A stretch of 64,000 nucleotides of DNA from Guillardia theta CCMP2712 (lineage: Eukaryota; Cryptophyceae; Pyrenomonadales; Geminigeraceae). The position numbers and the translations under genes are program-made. The DNA is taken from assembly GCF_000315625.1 (NCBI RefSeq), contig NW_005434622.1, positions 200,883 to 264,882 on the forward strand, read 5' to 3'. Positions 1-11,160 of the stretch are shown one piece after another; position 1 is the stretch's first letter; every line of letters begins with the position of its first letter. A model generated the notes under the pieces. That model was not told the origin of the DNA and searched no databases. It saw only the letters and a list, made by a program, of their open reading frames with translations.

Positions 1-51
1 CCCCACATCTCTCCTCGTTCAACGTTGTTCCTCCCTCACTTGACCTGCCAG

Positions 52-1827
52 GTGTCAATGGAAATGTATGGACGGCTACGTGCTGTCCCCCAGCGGCACA
101 TCGTGTCTCTCTCTTGCCAACGTGACAAGGACGTGCGCGTCGCTCACCCGCTGCGCGAGCTGCACGACCAATGCAGCGTGCGTTTGGTGCTCAAACCAGT
201 GCGTGCCGGGGGAGGTGAAGGAAGGAGCGAAACCTCGTGGTCGATGCTTGACTAGCCGACGAGCAGGCGAACTCTGCAGGGAATGGCTGCCCCTACGACG
301 GAGTGACGCTCTCTTCGAACTGTACATGCGACAAGAAGACTTGTCCATATGAGGTCATGGCCCTGCTGCTCCTGTTGCTGCTCCTGCTGCTGCTCCTGTT
401 GCTTCTCCTGCTGCTGCTGCTACTGCTGCTGCTGCTGCTGCTCATCTTCCTGCTCCTCCTCTTTCTCATACTCGCCACCTCTTCCTCCTCATGCTCCTGC
501 CATGCGCAGCAAATGTCATCAATTTCTCTCTTCTCGTTACCCTGACTCTCTCGGCAGTGCCAGTACTCTTCTTGCAGCTCTTGCGTTCAAGACAACTTCT
601 GCGGCTGGTGCTCGTCTGCCAGCAAGTGAGTTTCACTGTGGCTCCTGCTCCTCGCCCTCATCCTTGTTCTCTATGGGACCAGGTGCATGCCAGGTGACTA
701 CTTCGCTCCGAGCGCCGGCATGGGAGCTTGTCCACTCGGGTGGAACGTCGGCCCATATGCTACATGCCAGCAGAGCAACAACATATGGCTGGTCGGCATA
801 ATCTGCGCATCTGTAAGGAATTCTTCTTTCTCTCCCCCCCCTCCCCGCTCCTCCGCCCCCTCGTTCTTCTCCACCACCACCTCCTCTCCTCCTCCTCTCC
901 TCCACCACCTCCTCTCTTTCTCCTCCATTTCCTGCGGTGACTGGCTCGACAGACGAGCACAGCGCTCATCGTGATCTTGTGCATTCACTTCATCCTCCGC
1001 ATCCGAGCCGCCGCCAACCGGCGGCCCCGCACTATGATCTTCCAGTACGGCGATCAGTCGGGAGGTGTGACGGTGAGTTTTCCCTATCAAAGAGGAAAGG
1101 AAGAAGCAGCTGACCCTGTTCATCGCAGGCGCGGGAGCAAGTTCAACGCTTCCTTGACACCTTCCCTACGTTCAAGTTCGATGTGAGGAGCTGCTGACTC
1201 GCTGATCATGGTGACATGCTCATGACTTGCTCCTCGCAGGAGAACAAGCTTCCCCCGTCTTTCTCAGCTTCACGATCATCCGAGGCAGAAGGTCAGACAG
1301 AAGGTCAGACAGACGGCCAGGACGAGGAGGACAACCGACCGACATGCTCGATATGCCTTGGCAACTTCTTCACCGGAGAAGACTGTCGCATGCTGCCTTG
1401 CCTACACGTCTTTCACAAGAACTGCATCGACCAGTGGCTCTCGATGAGGTGAGCGAAGGAACTGAATTGCTCGATTGATTGTTCGGCTCACAGTCAAGAA
1501 TGCCCCTTGTGCAAACGCTCCGTCATCAGCACAGACGAAGACAACACAACCGTACCACATGCTGTTGCCTGCTCGCTGCTGCTGACGTCTCTTCAGGCCG
1601 CTCGAGCCAACGCCTTTCTTGTTCTCCAGCAGATGCACTCAAGAGGACCTGAGGGAGAACAGCAGCGACCGACGTCGTCGTCCTCGGCCGCCATGCGAGC
1701 GGAGGAAGGGAACGTGCAGGGAGTGGTGGAGTGCAGGTGAGCTGGATGGTGCAAGAAGGAGAGGGGATGAAGAAACTGCAGGTATCAAGACGACAGCGAC
1801 GACGAATCAATCGATGTCGAAGTTTGA
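52..1827 (+). CDS. PSI-domain, single-pass membrane RING-H2 protein (probable E3 ubiquitin ligase), 5' partial
   Basis: The gene enters from the left edge; the first visible exon follows an acceptor at 50-51. Exons near 52-214, 280-353 and 578-625 encode Cys-rich extracellular modules. Two look like PSI (plexin-semaphorin-integrin) cores: [17 protein letters not shown], and [13 protein letters not shown] after splicing. A hydrophobic segment around 955-1005 ([14 protein letters not shown]) followed by Arg-rich residues is the likely membrane span. The cytoplasmic part holds a RING-H2 finger split by an intron at about 1450-1495: CSICL, then CLHVFHKNC, then CPLCKRS, with the full C3H2C3 ligand set. 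The last intron is about 1737-1780, and the protein ends in the acidic tail [12 protein letters not shown] at 1827. RING-H2 fingers recruit E2 enzymes, so an E3 role is inferred. The upstream intron near 354-577 carries a CTG/CTCCTG microsatellite. Domain calls are firm; exact joins in the middle are less so. Confidence 0.8.
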
Positions 1828-2005
1828 GCAAGAGGGGGTTGATCGAGATTTGTCAAGTGTTGTACAGTATGTGTTTTTCATACCCCCCTCCTCCTTGCAT
1901 TCATCACTCGATATCTCCACGTCCTCCATTTACCCTCCACTCTTTCCTCCTATCTCCTCTCCCGAAAGCATGTCGATTCCCTTCCTCGACCTTCCAACCC
2001 TCTCC

Positions 2006-3301
2006 TCAACTTCCGTTCACTGCCTGCTGCTTCGGCTTCGGCAGAGTGTGCAGGCCCGGCCCTTGTCCGTTGAAGAACTTCCCCTTCCATTCCCTCCCTG
2101 TGTCATCAACGAAAGTGCCTTGTCCGTGCATCCTGGTTGTATCGCTATCACCGCCTTTGCCAGCACCTCCAATCATCAACAACAACAGCTCAGAAAGATT
2201 ACATAAACATCGAACATCGCCCGCACTTCTAACTTTCACCCACAAACTTCGCATCGTCATCGTCATCGTCATCGAGACATGATTCAAGCTTTTCTCAGCT
2301 ATCAAACCTGTTCTTCTCCCAAGCTCCCATGTAGTATGCTCCTGTCGACCACTGATACTTCCCCTGACCATGGAACTCGTTGTCTACCCAGTCCCCCTGC
2401 AATGAAATCTCAGCAAAAGAGTAGCGAGGCAGGAGATGTAAGGAAGAGCACAAGACAAGACAAGAGAAGACAACAACATTACAGCGAAGAGAAGACAACA
2501 ACATTACAGCGAAGAGAAGACAACAACATTACAGCGAAGAGAAGACAACAACATTACAGCGAAGAGAAGACAACAACATTACAGCAAGCAACTTACATCA
2601 TACTTGCTTCCATCCATGAACTTGAACACCCCTGCACATACATTCCTCAACACCGCTATCGACTTCCCTCGGTTCTCACCGTGGCCATGCATCTTGTCTG
2701 CAACCCATTCTCCCTCGTAGATGTTGCCATCAAGCTTGTATATGCCAACTCCGTTCCTCACCATCACCTTTGTTGGCTCCGCTTCACCTTCTGTTTGCTC
2801 GTCCTTCATGATATACGATCCCTCTTTCAAATCTCAATCAGGTTGATCGAGTATTCATGATAGCAGCGAGGATCAAAATGCAGAACCGAATTTTTCATCA
2901 TATGAGATATGAGAGTTATCAATCACTCTAGTCTCTAGATCAACTCATCTAGTATCTTCTACCCTCCGCAGAGTCCACCTCCCTGTTTCCCCTTATACAC
3001 CAGTCTGCTTCCTTTGACATGTCAGACATATTATTTGCATAATGGTCTTGATAGCATCATGTTCACATATTACAAATAATCATAATTGTTTCAGCTCACC
3101 GTATCTTGCACCATTGTCGAACAGGAAGGCGCCATACTTTGCCGCCTCCGCTTCCTCCGCCATGTGCTCGATGTTCTTTCCTTTCGATGTTTCCTCAACC
3201 GTTGGGTTCTGTGCGGGGATGTGGGGCCCAGTCATACCGGGCCGGCCCGGACTCGGAGGCTCGGCGGCGGCGGCGGCGGGGCCCGGCGCAGGCCCAGCCA
3301 C
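2006..3301 (-). CDS. MORN-repeat protein
   Basis: Five minus-strand exons join in frame. The 5' exon runs to 3100, one exon lies around 2830-2665, and short exons near 2620-2590 and 2400-2308 follow. The last exon is 2132-2006, with intron 2133-2307. Spliced, they give four consecutive MORN units of about 23 residues: YKLDGNIYEGEWVADKMHGHG (split by an intron), VFKFMDGSKYDGDW...HGQG, KYQWSTGAYYMGAW...HGQG, and TFVDDTGREWKGKFFNGQG. MORN repeats mediate membrane-lipid or protein scaffolding at cortical structures in protists; that role here is inference. The start is uncertain: the first ATG (3301) lies in an Ala/Pro-rich stretch encoded by a GC-rich repeat patch, and the internal Met at 3235 is an alternative. 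It converges on the PSI-RING gene with only about 180 bp between stops. A 25-bp tandem repeat fills one intron. Confidence 0.78.
2461..2585. repeat. 25-bp tandem repeat, five copies
   Basis: Five head-to-tail copies of a 25-bp unit (core GAAGAGAAGACAACAACATT plus ACAGC). Only the first copy differs, at its first base. The array lies inside an intron of the minus-strand MORN gene. The near-identity implies recent expansion. Confidence 0.95.
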
Positions 3302-4260
3302 AGTGTCACTGAACTTTGAGTAAAAGTGAAACTGACCTGACTTGTTTACTCAAAGTTAAGTTAAAAGTCAGTACGAGGACACTTAAATTGAGTAAAAGTG
3401 ACGGTGACTGAGTATGATACAAAAATGGAGCAGAGGATCCCGGTACTAGGGAGCTAGAAGACTACTCAAAGTTAAGTTAAAAAGACTACCACTACTGACT
3501 GAGGATCGGGGGGGGTACGCGGACTCACAAAAGCTGCTGGAAGTTGACAGGAGGGGTGGGTCCGATGGCTACATGGATGGGGTTGCAGTGTCCGACGATA
3601 GTAGAGGTAGGGGTTATCTCCTAAGTTGAAATGGAAGGCTGGGAGTATGAGGGTGGGGTACTGAGTTACCGTCACAGCCTCTCTCACCGTACAGGGCCAT
3701 CTTAATGCTGGGTGGTTTGTGGGAAATGCAGGGGTACTATAGTTAATATTCATTCCCCACACCCTACCCACCCTACCCTAACGTCCGTATCCTTTCCCAT
3801 CACGGACCCTTGAGTTCAAGTCGGTTGCCAAGGCTGAGTAATATATTGCGACAACTTGATAACAAGGGGTGGGGTACTTTGATGACCCTCTACTCTCAAA
3901 GAGGGATTTGAAATATGAAAAGTAGGGGTACGATCAGGAAATCTTTGCTTTGCAGGTGAGCCTGCTGTCTGTCGGTAGGGTGGGGTGGTGGTGGTGGTCT
4001 AGGACCGACTCCCCGAGCGCTTCAAGTTTGCGAAAGTAGACCGACGGCACTCAAGGTAGCAACTTCTGGTGAGAAAGGGTGGGGTTCTAGCCACGAAAAT
4101 GAGGGGTAGGTGGTGAGTTTTAAAACCTGCTCATTGTAAGGGTCAATTTGTAGAGGATAGGAATTGGTAGGACCCTGGGTCCTAGCCAATTACGGACATA
4201 AGATTGTAGCAGGGAGTGTGAGCCCCACCGTCCCAGTCGGGCAGCAGAGGCGAGCGAACA
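3302..4260. other. Divergent intergenic island with G-run words and repeats
   Basis: No gene is visible. The left part holds a GC-rich patch (about 3222-3300, overlapping the MORN 5' exon) and AT-rich repeats (TTACTCAAAGTTAAGTTAAA at 3346 and again at 3463). From about 3500 the plus strand is full of G-run words (GGGGTGGGGTA-like, GGTAGGGGT). It lies between two divergently transcribed genes and may include both promoters; no clear core promoter element was recognised. Confidence 0.6.
3346..3383 (+). repeat. Dispersed AT-rich repeat, copy 1
   Basis: A 38-bp sequence beginning TTACTCAAAGTTAAGTTAAA and ending CAGTACGAGGACACT. It recurs in inverted orientation at 23723-23760 with one mismatch. 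The first 20 bases recur directly at about 3463-3483. Confidence 0.85.
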
Positions 4261-4986
4261 ATGCCACGACCAAGAGGATCCAAGGAGGCAAGGATGTTGG
4301 CGATAGACTTCGCCGACATGGTGACCACCGAGGATCGATCGGCACCTTCTGACCTCATCGCCCGGCATGGCATCTACGGCATCTTTCAGGCCATGCGATC
4401 TTGTGTCCCGGGAGCTACCAGAAGCCTCGACGATCGATTGACCAATCGGAAGGCGATATCAGAAGCGGAGATGCTGAGAGAGCTAGAGCAGACGGGAAGG
4501 TACGAGCGATTCAGGAGCAGGAAGGCAGTTCGGCGATCTATGGACCCTTCAGGTGCTGGCATGTGTATGTTCAAGGGGAGAAGATGGCGAAATCCGGAGG
4601 TCGAATCGGACTTGCGGTATCTGGAGATGAGGCACCGGCAGATGTGCAGCATGTACGACATCTACAACGAAAACACGTCCTTCGACAAGATTATGGCGAT
4701 ACTCAAGGAAGTCCGGGTAGGATGGGAGGTCTACCTCTCAGGAAGTGGGGACTTCCTCGCTCAGCAGTGGGAGGAGAACTGCAGGAAGGAATCGATCTTG
4801 CCGTGCATCCCTGGCCCTGAATGTGACCTGTCTCTGGGCAAAAGGAAGGCTGCGGATGTTGAGGCTTCAAGCCAGGATGAAGACTGCTCGCTACAGAGCT
4901 GTTTCGACCACGACTTTCTCAAGGAGTTCGAACTGAGCACTGCAAGCTTCGACGAGTACCTCAATGTCCTGATCGAGTGCACATGA
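4261..4986 (+). CDS. Hypothetical protein, single exon, 241 aa
   Basis: An uninterrupted ORF from ATG 4261 to TGA 4986, with coding-like composition and no low-complexity tract. The N-terminus is basic (MPRPRGSKEARML). The middle is rich in Arg/Lys and Met, and the C-terminal third is acidic with a KRKAADVEASSQDEDC stretch that could be a weak nuclear signal. I recognise no family. It starts just right of a G-rich divergent island and converges on the glutaredoxin gene (364 bp between stops). A spliced upstream exon cannot be excluded. Confidence 0.55.
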   Translation: MPRPRGSKEARMLAIDFADMVTTEDRSAPSDLIARHGIYGIFQAMRSCVPGATRSLDDRLTNRKAISEAEMLRELEQTGRYERFRSRKAVRRSMDPSGAGMCMFKGRRWRNPEVESDLRYLEMRHRQMCSMYDIYNENTSFDKIMAILKEVRVGWEVYLSGSGDFLAQQWEENCRKESILPCIPGPECDLSLGKRKAADVEASSQDEDCSLQSCFDHDFLKEFELSTASFDEYLNVLIECT

Positions 4987-5350
4987 TGGAGGCAGTCAGG
5001 AGTAGAGTGTTTTTCCCTTCCTCAAGACATTCAAGCTCTTAGATTCCATCGAAAAGTCTATCTACACACTTTGTTTCTCCATCCAGTGGGGCATGTTTTT
5101 GAAAGCCAAGTTTGCGTGAACACTGGCTCCCATTCAACAACAATCCACTAACTTCCGCCACCTCCAAGGCTCCATGATTAGATTGTGAACACGTGAATCG
5201 AAACGTATAATAGGAATAAATATTATTTGGCAAACGTGAGTTGTCGCCTTTCTGCATGATCCAGATATTGAGTTGTGAATTCAAGACAGAAGCAAGATTC
5301 TTTCACCTTGCCTGTTTTTCTTTGCCAAGAACACACTCATTCATGTGATT
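4987..5350. other. Convergent intergenic spacer
   Basis: AT-rich spacer between the stops of two convergent genes, presumably containing both 3' UTRs (an AATAAATATTATT word occurs near 5214). No repeat, gene or RNA was seen. Confidence 0.5.
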
Positions 5351-6155
5351 CTACATAGCACCACATTCCTTCAGCAGCTTCTCCAGCTCCCCTACGTTGA
5401 TCACCATCACTGGGAACACTGAAAGTGCGACATGCCATACCGGACTTGGACTTGGCCACAACATCGTCACCACCTCCGACGAACTGAGACCAGGTCAGTT
5501 CCAACACGTGCATGCACATTGCTCTACCTTTCCTCCAACGAACACCCTTGGAACGGATCGACCACCAGTGAGAATGTTCAAAGTGTCCTGTAAACGAATT
5601 TGTCTCACATCAAAGAAGCCGCTCGATTCATCGCAGGATCTCTCAAGTATTTCATGCGTTCGGCATCATCATTCTGATAGCAATCGAGTGAAACCTGGAT
5701 GTCGGCTCCGTTGTCGACAACATCCAGCTCCATGGCTTCATACTTCACTCCCATGTCGTTGAACGTAGACTTGGCCTGTGCGCAATCGGAGAAAATCACA
5801 AGCAACGAAGGAGAAAGACGGCAAATATCAAAAGAAGAGAGCGTTTGTAAGATGTTTCGTTTGACACACGCACGGCAAACTGAAGATTAGATTCGCACCT
5901 TTGCACAATATGGGCAGTAGGACTTGGAGAAGATCATGACTTTGTGACTGACCCAAGAGCTCATCGAGAGATACACGGAGAAATCATCGAGTCTCACCCC
6001 TCCACCTTCGACTTCACCATGTCTGCAAACTTTGACGACGCATCGGCACCCCCGTGGGCCCAGCGATACTGGGGATGCTCCAGATTGGCCTTTGGCATGA
6101 AGTGTGCCTGACTGCTGGGACTAGATCTCATCCACGTGGCCGCAAGTGCCGACAT
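5351..6155 (-). CDS. Dithiol glutaredoxin (CPYC type)
   Basis: Five minus-strand exons splice into a complete class I glutaredoxin: a start exon from ATG 6155 (MSALAATWMRSSPS...), then HKVMIFSKSYCPYCAK, AKSTFNDMGVKYEAMELD..., DTLNILTGGRSVPRVFVGGK, and FVGGGDDVVAKSKS joined to GELEKLLKECGAM and TAG at 5351-5353. It has the catalytic CPYC pair, the cis-Pro loop (SVPRVF) and the GGGDD glutathione-binding turn. Glutaredoxins reduce protein disulfides and glutathione mixed disulfides using glutathione. An extra 40-50 residues precede the fold (…EHPQYRWAHGGADASSKF…), rich in Ser/Ala at the start. This could be an organelle-targeting region, but I cannot tell which. The last intron is about 49 nt; reading through it instead gives an unrelated tail, which supports the splice. 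Confidence 0.9.
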
Positions 6156-6512
6156 CTGTCTTCCTGCAGAAGCAGCTTGACCGAGAGAGAAGCACCTGCG
6201 AACGATGCGACTTCAGGCTGGAGGACTGGAGGAGAAGTCCGGGAATGCAAGAGGGCACGATACTGTGATTTATCATGGATGTGAGATCAGAGGAGCATGG
6301 AATGGAGACAAGTAGAGAGAGGGTGTTATTGAAAGGGTATGAAATGTGAATAGACACAATTAAAACAGCACAGGAGTAGCATATGGAGAGATCGCACATG
6401 TTTGAGGGAGTTTTGAGGTGAGGAGATATCTTAACAACATACAATGGAGGATTCTGATAACATTAGATCATAATACAGCAGGATTATAAGGAAACGAGAT
6501 AGGTTGGTTCTC

Positions 6513-6513
<1 letters not shown>

Positions 6514-6597
<84 letters not shown>
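6514..6597. repeat. (GAT)n microsatellite
   Basis: About 28 uninterrupted GAT triplets in intergenic DNA. Confidence 0.97.
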
Positions 6598-6598
<1 letters not shown>

Positions 6599-7039
6599 GA
6601 GACCATGGACGGGTGGAATTCGAGCTGAGCAGCGGAGCAGCGGAGAGACGATGTCCCTGAAGGATGGAAGAACAGGAGAGGAAGCGCGAAGCAGAGTATG
6701 ACATCGATCGAACAGATCTTGAAGCCTCCGCATGTCCATCTCATGTTCGTCCTCAACTTCTTCTTCAGCATATCGCCGACCTCACCTCCTAGCAGCAAGC
6801 ATTGTCCCCTTTGCAAGTCGATCCCAGCGAAGGGGTGGTCTGTTTCCTGGTGGTAAAAAGTAGGGGTAGAGCAGTGGTAAATGTGGGGTAGTAAAATCTC
6901 CTTTAGGGATTTGTGGAGGTGGGGTGGGTGGTGAAGGAATCCAGGAAAAGGGGAGGGGATGTGGTCCCCAGATGTGGCCCCCTGAAACTGCACATGCGGA
7001 TGCAGGGTATGCCGCAGGCAGAGGATGATGGAGGAGGGG

Positions 7040-7330
7040 AGGATGAAGGAGAGAGATGAAGGAGAGAAATGAAGGAGAGAAATGAAGGAGAGAAATGAAG
7101 GAGAGAGATGAGAGGGACTAGGATGAAGGAGAGAGATGAGAGGGACTAGGATGAAGGAGAGAGGATGAAGGAGAGGAGCATGAAGGAGAGAGATAAAGGA
7201 GAGAGATGAAGGAGAGAGATGAAGGAGAGAGATGAAGGAGAGAGATGAAGGAGAGAGATGAAGGAGAGAGATGAAGGAGAGAGATGAAGGAGAGAGATGA
7301 AGGAGAGAGATGAGAGGGACTAGGATGAAG
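7040..7330. repeat. 13-bp purine-rich minisatellite
   Basis: Tandem GATGAAGGAGAGA-type units with variants, including a longer unit containing GAGAGGGACTAGGATGAAGG that recurs three times. Purine-only runs could form triplex DNA. Confidence 0.9.
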
Positions 7331-7509
7331 GAGAGAGAGTACGATGAAAGAAAGGAGGGAGAGAGGGATAGAAGGCAAAGGAGGGATGAAGGGGATACAT
7401 AAGACACGGAAGGAAGGAGGGTCAGATGTCCATGGAGGGTCAAAGCATAGATTAACCTTTGTGACATCGAGCCTCTGATGAGTGATAATTGCAGGCCACG
7501 AGCAGGGAG

Positions 7510-10182
7510 ATGTCAACATCGTCCTCTCTTTCAAACTTCCTCCTTCTCACTCTCGTGCTGAGCCTGTTGCTTCTGTGCCACTCTTATCAGCTCCAGCCAT
7601 CCACGGCTCTTGCCCGTTTTCAACCGACTCTCCGATGTGGCAGGACGAGCCATGCAGAGGTCAGATCGAGAAGCTCCTTGCTGGTGTGCGGAAGTCTACG
7701 AATGCTGAGCTGGGGCGATGAGGACCGACCGGATCGGAGGAAGTTCGAGGGCGGAGACTTTGATCGCAGATCTTTCGGAAGGGGTGAAGAGAGAAGCTTT
7801 GGTGGCAGAAGAGACGGAGGAGGGGAAAGGATCTCGGGAGGCTGGAGAGATGGAGGAGAGGAGAGGAGGTTTGGGGGTAGGAGAGGAGGAGAGGAGAGGA
7901 GTTCGGGAGGCTGGAGAGATGGAGGAGAGGAGAGGAGGTTCGGAGGTAGGAGAGGAGGAGAGGAGAGGAGTTCGAGAGGCTGGAGAGACGGGGGAGAGGA
8001 GAGGAGGTTTGAGGGCAGGAGAGGAGGAGAGGACAGGGCGTTCGGAGGAAGGGGAGGGGAGGAGAGGAGGTTTGGGGGAAGAAGAGGAGAAGAGAGGACG
8101 TTTGGAGGCAGAAGAGAAGGAGACGACGACAGGATGCGATCAAGGAGCAGCTCCTTTCCACCCGCCAGGAGCAGGGAGGAACCTAGAAACGACCGCCTGC
8201 CAGAGTGGAGGAGAGGAGACTCAGGGGAGAGGGAGGTCGATGAGGAAGCTGTCATGGAGCTGCTTGCGCGGAGGGATCGGGCGAGGAGGAACAAGGACTT
8301 CGAGGTGGCGGATGCAATCAGGGACGATCTGCTGCTCGAGTTGAACGTGCACGTTGACGACAAGGAGCGAGCATGGTGGCCGGATGGGACGATGCCCGAG
8401 TTCCTGGCGAATGCAAAGGCAGAAGGAGGAAGGGGAAGGGCAAAGATGGAGACGTTCGGATGGGTGAGGGGGGAGCCAAAGAACATTCCCTTGGACGAAA
8501 TGTTGATCTATCAGCTCCTGAGCCGACGAGAGATCGCGAGAAGGTGCAAGGAGGGGAGGGATGTGAGGTGGTGAGAAGAGAGGAAAAGGAAAAGGAAAAG
8601 GAGAAGGAGAGGATGTTGTGGAGGAGAGGGGAAAGGTCGTGGAGGAGTGAGGAGTAAGAGAGAAGAAGCGAAAATGGTTGAAAGGGAGGGGAGTGCGAAC
8701 AGTGAGTGATAGGAGGGAGGCATGAAAGGAAAAGTTTGGAAAGCAAGATTAAGGAGGCATGAAAGGAAAAGTTTGGAAAGCAAGATTAAGGATGAGGGAG
8801 GAGGAGCAGGGAAATGACTGTGAGGAAGAAAATTGACTTCGACCCCAGAAATCGAGAGTTTGACCTTGCGGACGACCTGATGGATCAACTGCGAAGGGTG
8901 AGTAATTTACAAATATTTGCTTTCCTTCCCTTCGCTGAATTCCCCCCCCTCCCCTTCAAACGCCCCCTGCACCCATTCCTCTGCTTCTGCTTTTCCTTGC
9001 CGAATTTCCCTTCCCTTTCTTTGCCTGCACTCTCGCTGCTCCATCTCTGATTCCCTCCCGAAGTCTGGCGTCTCGTTCTGCGACGACAACTCCAAGGTCT
9101 GGTACGCGAGCTCAGCAGACGACAAGATATCAGCGAGGAGAACTGGGGACTGGGACTGCGAGAAGTGCGGAGCTCTTGTGTATGGCTCCAAGGACGTCTG
9201 CTTCCGCTGTGGCAACCCGCGAACCATGGTAGTGATGCTCGGTGCTGACTTGGGCGTACCTCTGACTTGGGAAGGAGCAGAGCTTCGGAGAGGACAGCGG
9301 GATTTCGAGGAGGCAGGAGTCGGCGAGCCCCGTCAAGGATCGGAAGCCGGCGTACAAGAGGAGGTGGAGCAGCAGTATGTGCTGGCTCTTGCTTGACAAT
9401 TGTGATGAAGGGAAGGAGACGATGCCCAAGTCGACGAGGAAGAGGTCGAGGAGCTGATTCAAGTCAGAGAGAAGGTCCCCCTCACCCCTCTCCTCCTGCC
9501 CTCCGCTCTCCTCCGCTCTGCCTCCCTCTCCTCCCCCTCCTTCCTCGCCCTCCTCCCCTCCCTCCTCTCCTTCCTTCTTGATTTGCTTCCTCCCCGCCTC
9601 CTTCTGCTTTCCCATCGTCGATCTTATTTATGGTCCCCTACGTCTTTCCTCTTTGATCGCTATCTCCCCGGGGGAGAGGAACTCGCAAGGACGCGACATG
9701 ATCGACGTGGCGCAGGCGCGGAGGTTCCGAAAGTTCAGAGAGGCCGATGAGATCCGACAGGAGCTGATGGACATGGGAGTCGCCATTGACGATCAGGAGA
9801 GAGTCTGGTGGGTCGATGGCAGGTGAGACTTGACTCCTCCTTGGCCGCTCCCTGGCCGCTTCCTCCGAGTCCCTTGACCCCAATGCTCACCTTCCTTCCT
9901 CCTCGTCGATCTCCCTGTTCTCCCACGACTCCTCCCTCCCCTCCCTCCCCTCCCTCCCCTCTCGTTCAGGTCAACCCAACTTGCTTCCTACTCGTGACCT
10001 CCTCCCCTGCAGGCAACGCAACGACCGAGGAGGAGGAAGGAGGGACGGCAACAGAAGAGGACGGAGCAGGCGGTGAGACGAACGTTTGTCTCCTAGCGCG
10101 GCATGTGACCTCCTTGATCAGCAGCGAGGACGGACGGGGAGACTTCGGCGACTACAGCAGGGAGGATCTGGGATGGGATTGA
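7510..10182 (+). CDS. RG-rich protein with CysRS-tail-like helical modules and RanBP2-type zinc finger, secretory signal
   Basis: Start chosen at ATG 7510, which gives a strong hydrophobic signal (FLLLTLVLSLLLLCHS) followed by a Ser/Thr/Arg-rich stretch. That resembles a bipartite plastid-targeting leader, but a secretory fate is possible. Residues of about 80-230 are degenerate GGRRGGEERSS-type RG repeats. Three modules of the form R-x2-AR-x3-(D/E)F-x2-AD-x-IR-x2-L follow (RRDRARRNKDFEVADAIRDD; RREIARRNREFDLADDLMDQ after splicing; AQARRFRKFREADEIRQE), two ending ERxWWxDG. This matches the C-terminal helical pattern of cysteinyl-tRNA synthetase. Between modules is a RanBP2 zinc finger, GDWDCEKCGALVYGSKDVCF plus RCGNPR. 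Introns lie at about 8544-8848 and 8898-9063, with three or four more. RNA binding is inferred. Confidence 0.72.
8716..8789. repeat. 37-bp perfect direct duplication in intron
   Basis: Two adjacent identical 37-bp copies (each starting GGAGGCATGAAAGG) within the purine-rich intron of the RG-rich/RanBP2 gene. Confidence 0.95.
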
Positions 10183-10375
10183 GGAGGCCAATCGGGCGAC
10201 GTGACTCGCGAGGAGGCCCTGAGGAGGAGGTGACCATGATTGCTAATGGCGGCGGTAACACCTGAGACGACTGAGTGAAGGCTTTCATGTTTCAAAATTT
10301 CAAACTGTGCCACCGTGACTCCTCAAAGCCCACCGTTGTCACTCAGCACTGTACTGTACCTGGTCGATATAGAGG

Positions 10376-10560
10376 CACTCAGCCGGGCGGCCGGACTCGA
10401 ACCGTGCTGAGCGCGTCGCCGGCTGACCGGACCGCCGACCAGCCTGAGCCCGGCGGCCCGGCGGCCCTCCGAGCCGCACGTTGCGGAGACCCTGGCGGCG
10501 GCCCGGCAGTCTCTGTGACAGTTGCACTGAGTTTGCACGGCCCGGCTAAAAAAACGCCCG
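10376..10560. repeat. GC-rich dispersed patch
   Basis: Dominated by CCGG, CCCGGC and GGCGGCC words, with CACTGA/ACTGAG words at its edges. Similar patches lie near 3222-3300, 31250-31925, 41975-42040 and 60285-60360. Confidence 0.6.
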
Positions 10561-11120
10561 GGATGGTCAAAATTCCCCTCAGACATCTCTTGGCATTTGT
10601 GTAAGGTCTATAGTGAATATCTTTTCCTCATTCTCGTTCATAGTCAAATATCTCGTAGCAAAATTCATTAATATAGTCAATATTTGCTGATGTTGGGTCC
10701 CATAGTCAATGTATAATGTTTATAGTCAACATCTCAATAGTCAATCTCAAATCGGTTCCCCGGCGAGGTATGACTGAGAACCGGGACAAGGAGGAGGAGG
10801 AGGAGGAGGAGGAGGAGGAGGAGGAGGAGAAGAAGAAGAAGAAGAGGGAGGAGGGAACAGAGATTCCTAGGAGGAGGGAGAAGAACTAGTCACAAGAAGG
10901 CAGGGAGGAGGCTGGGGAGGCCAGGAAACTAGAAGGGGAAAGAGGTTTCAGCATAGTCGATGCGGTTATAGCGAGAGGGAAAAGTTTGTGGACGAGCACA
11001 AAACCTGAGGCAGCAATTTACGAGGGTACATCAAAGAAGCTCGCTGGCACGAATTCTAGAGGTAGTTTGTCAACAGCAACAGACCTGGTCGACGTTGAGA
11101 GTCACGTCTGGTGGTTTGGA

Positions 11121-11160
11121 AGTTGGAGGCTAGTACCCCTAGTTGGAGGCTAGTACCCCT
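11121..11160. repeat. 20-bp perfect tandem duplication
   Basis: AGTTGGAGGCTAGTACCCCT occurs twice in direct succession. Confidence 0.97.

Larger units (their letters stand above)
6156..7509. other. Divergent intergenic region with microsatellite, G-run words and minisatellite
   Basis: Between the glutaredoxin start and the RG-rich protein start. It holds (GAT)n at about 6514-6597, a G-run block at about 6850-6935, and a 13-bp minisatellite at about 7040-7330. Short open frames here are repeat-driven (poly-Ser/His/Ile) and not credible as genes. Confidence 0.6.

Noticed and set aside
5337-5519. Unspliced C-terminus for the glutaredoxin (MACRTFSVPSDGDQRRGAGE)
   Set aside because: Removing a 49-nt intron instead restores the usual family ending GELEKLLKECG.
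7040-7330. CRISPR-like regular repeats
   Set aside because: Units are contiguous with no unique spacers, and the genome is eukaryotic; this is a minisatellite.
6484-7534. Minus-strand frames of 327 and 138 aa
   Set aside because: Driven by GAT and 13-bp repeats (poly-Ile, HLSPSSLSF units); no splice context or conserved motif.
7620-8486. Minus-strand 288-aa frame rich in Ser/Pro/Leu
   Set aside because: Antisense shadow of the RG-repeat coding exon, which has signal peptide, repeats and domain motifs on the plus strand.
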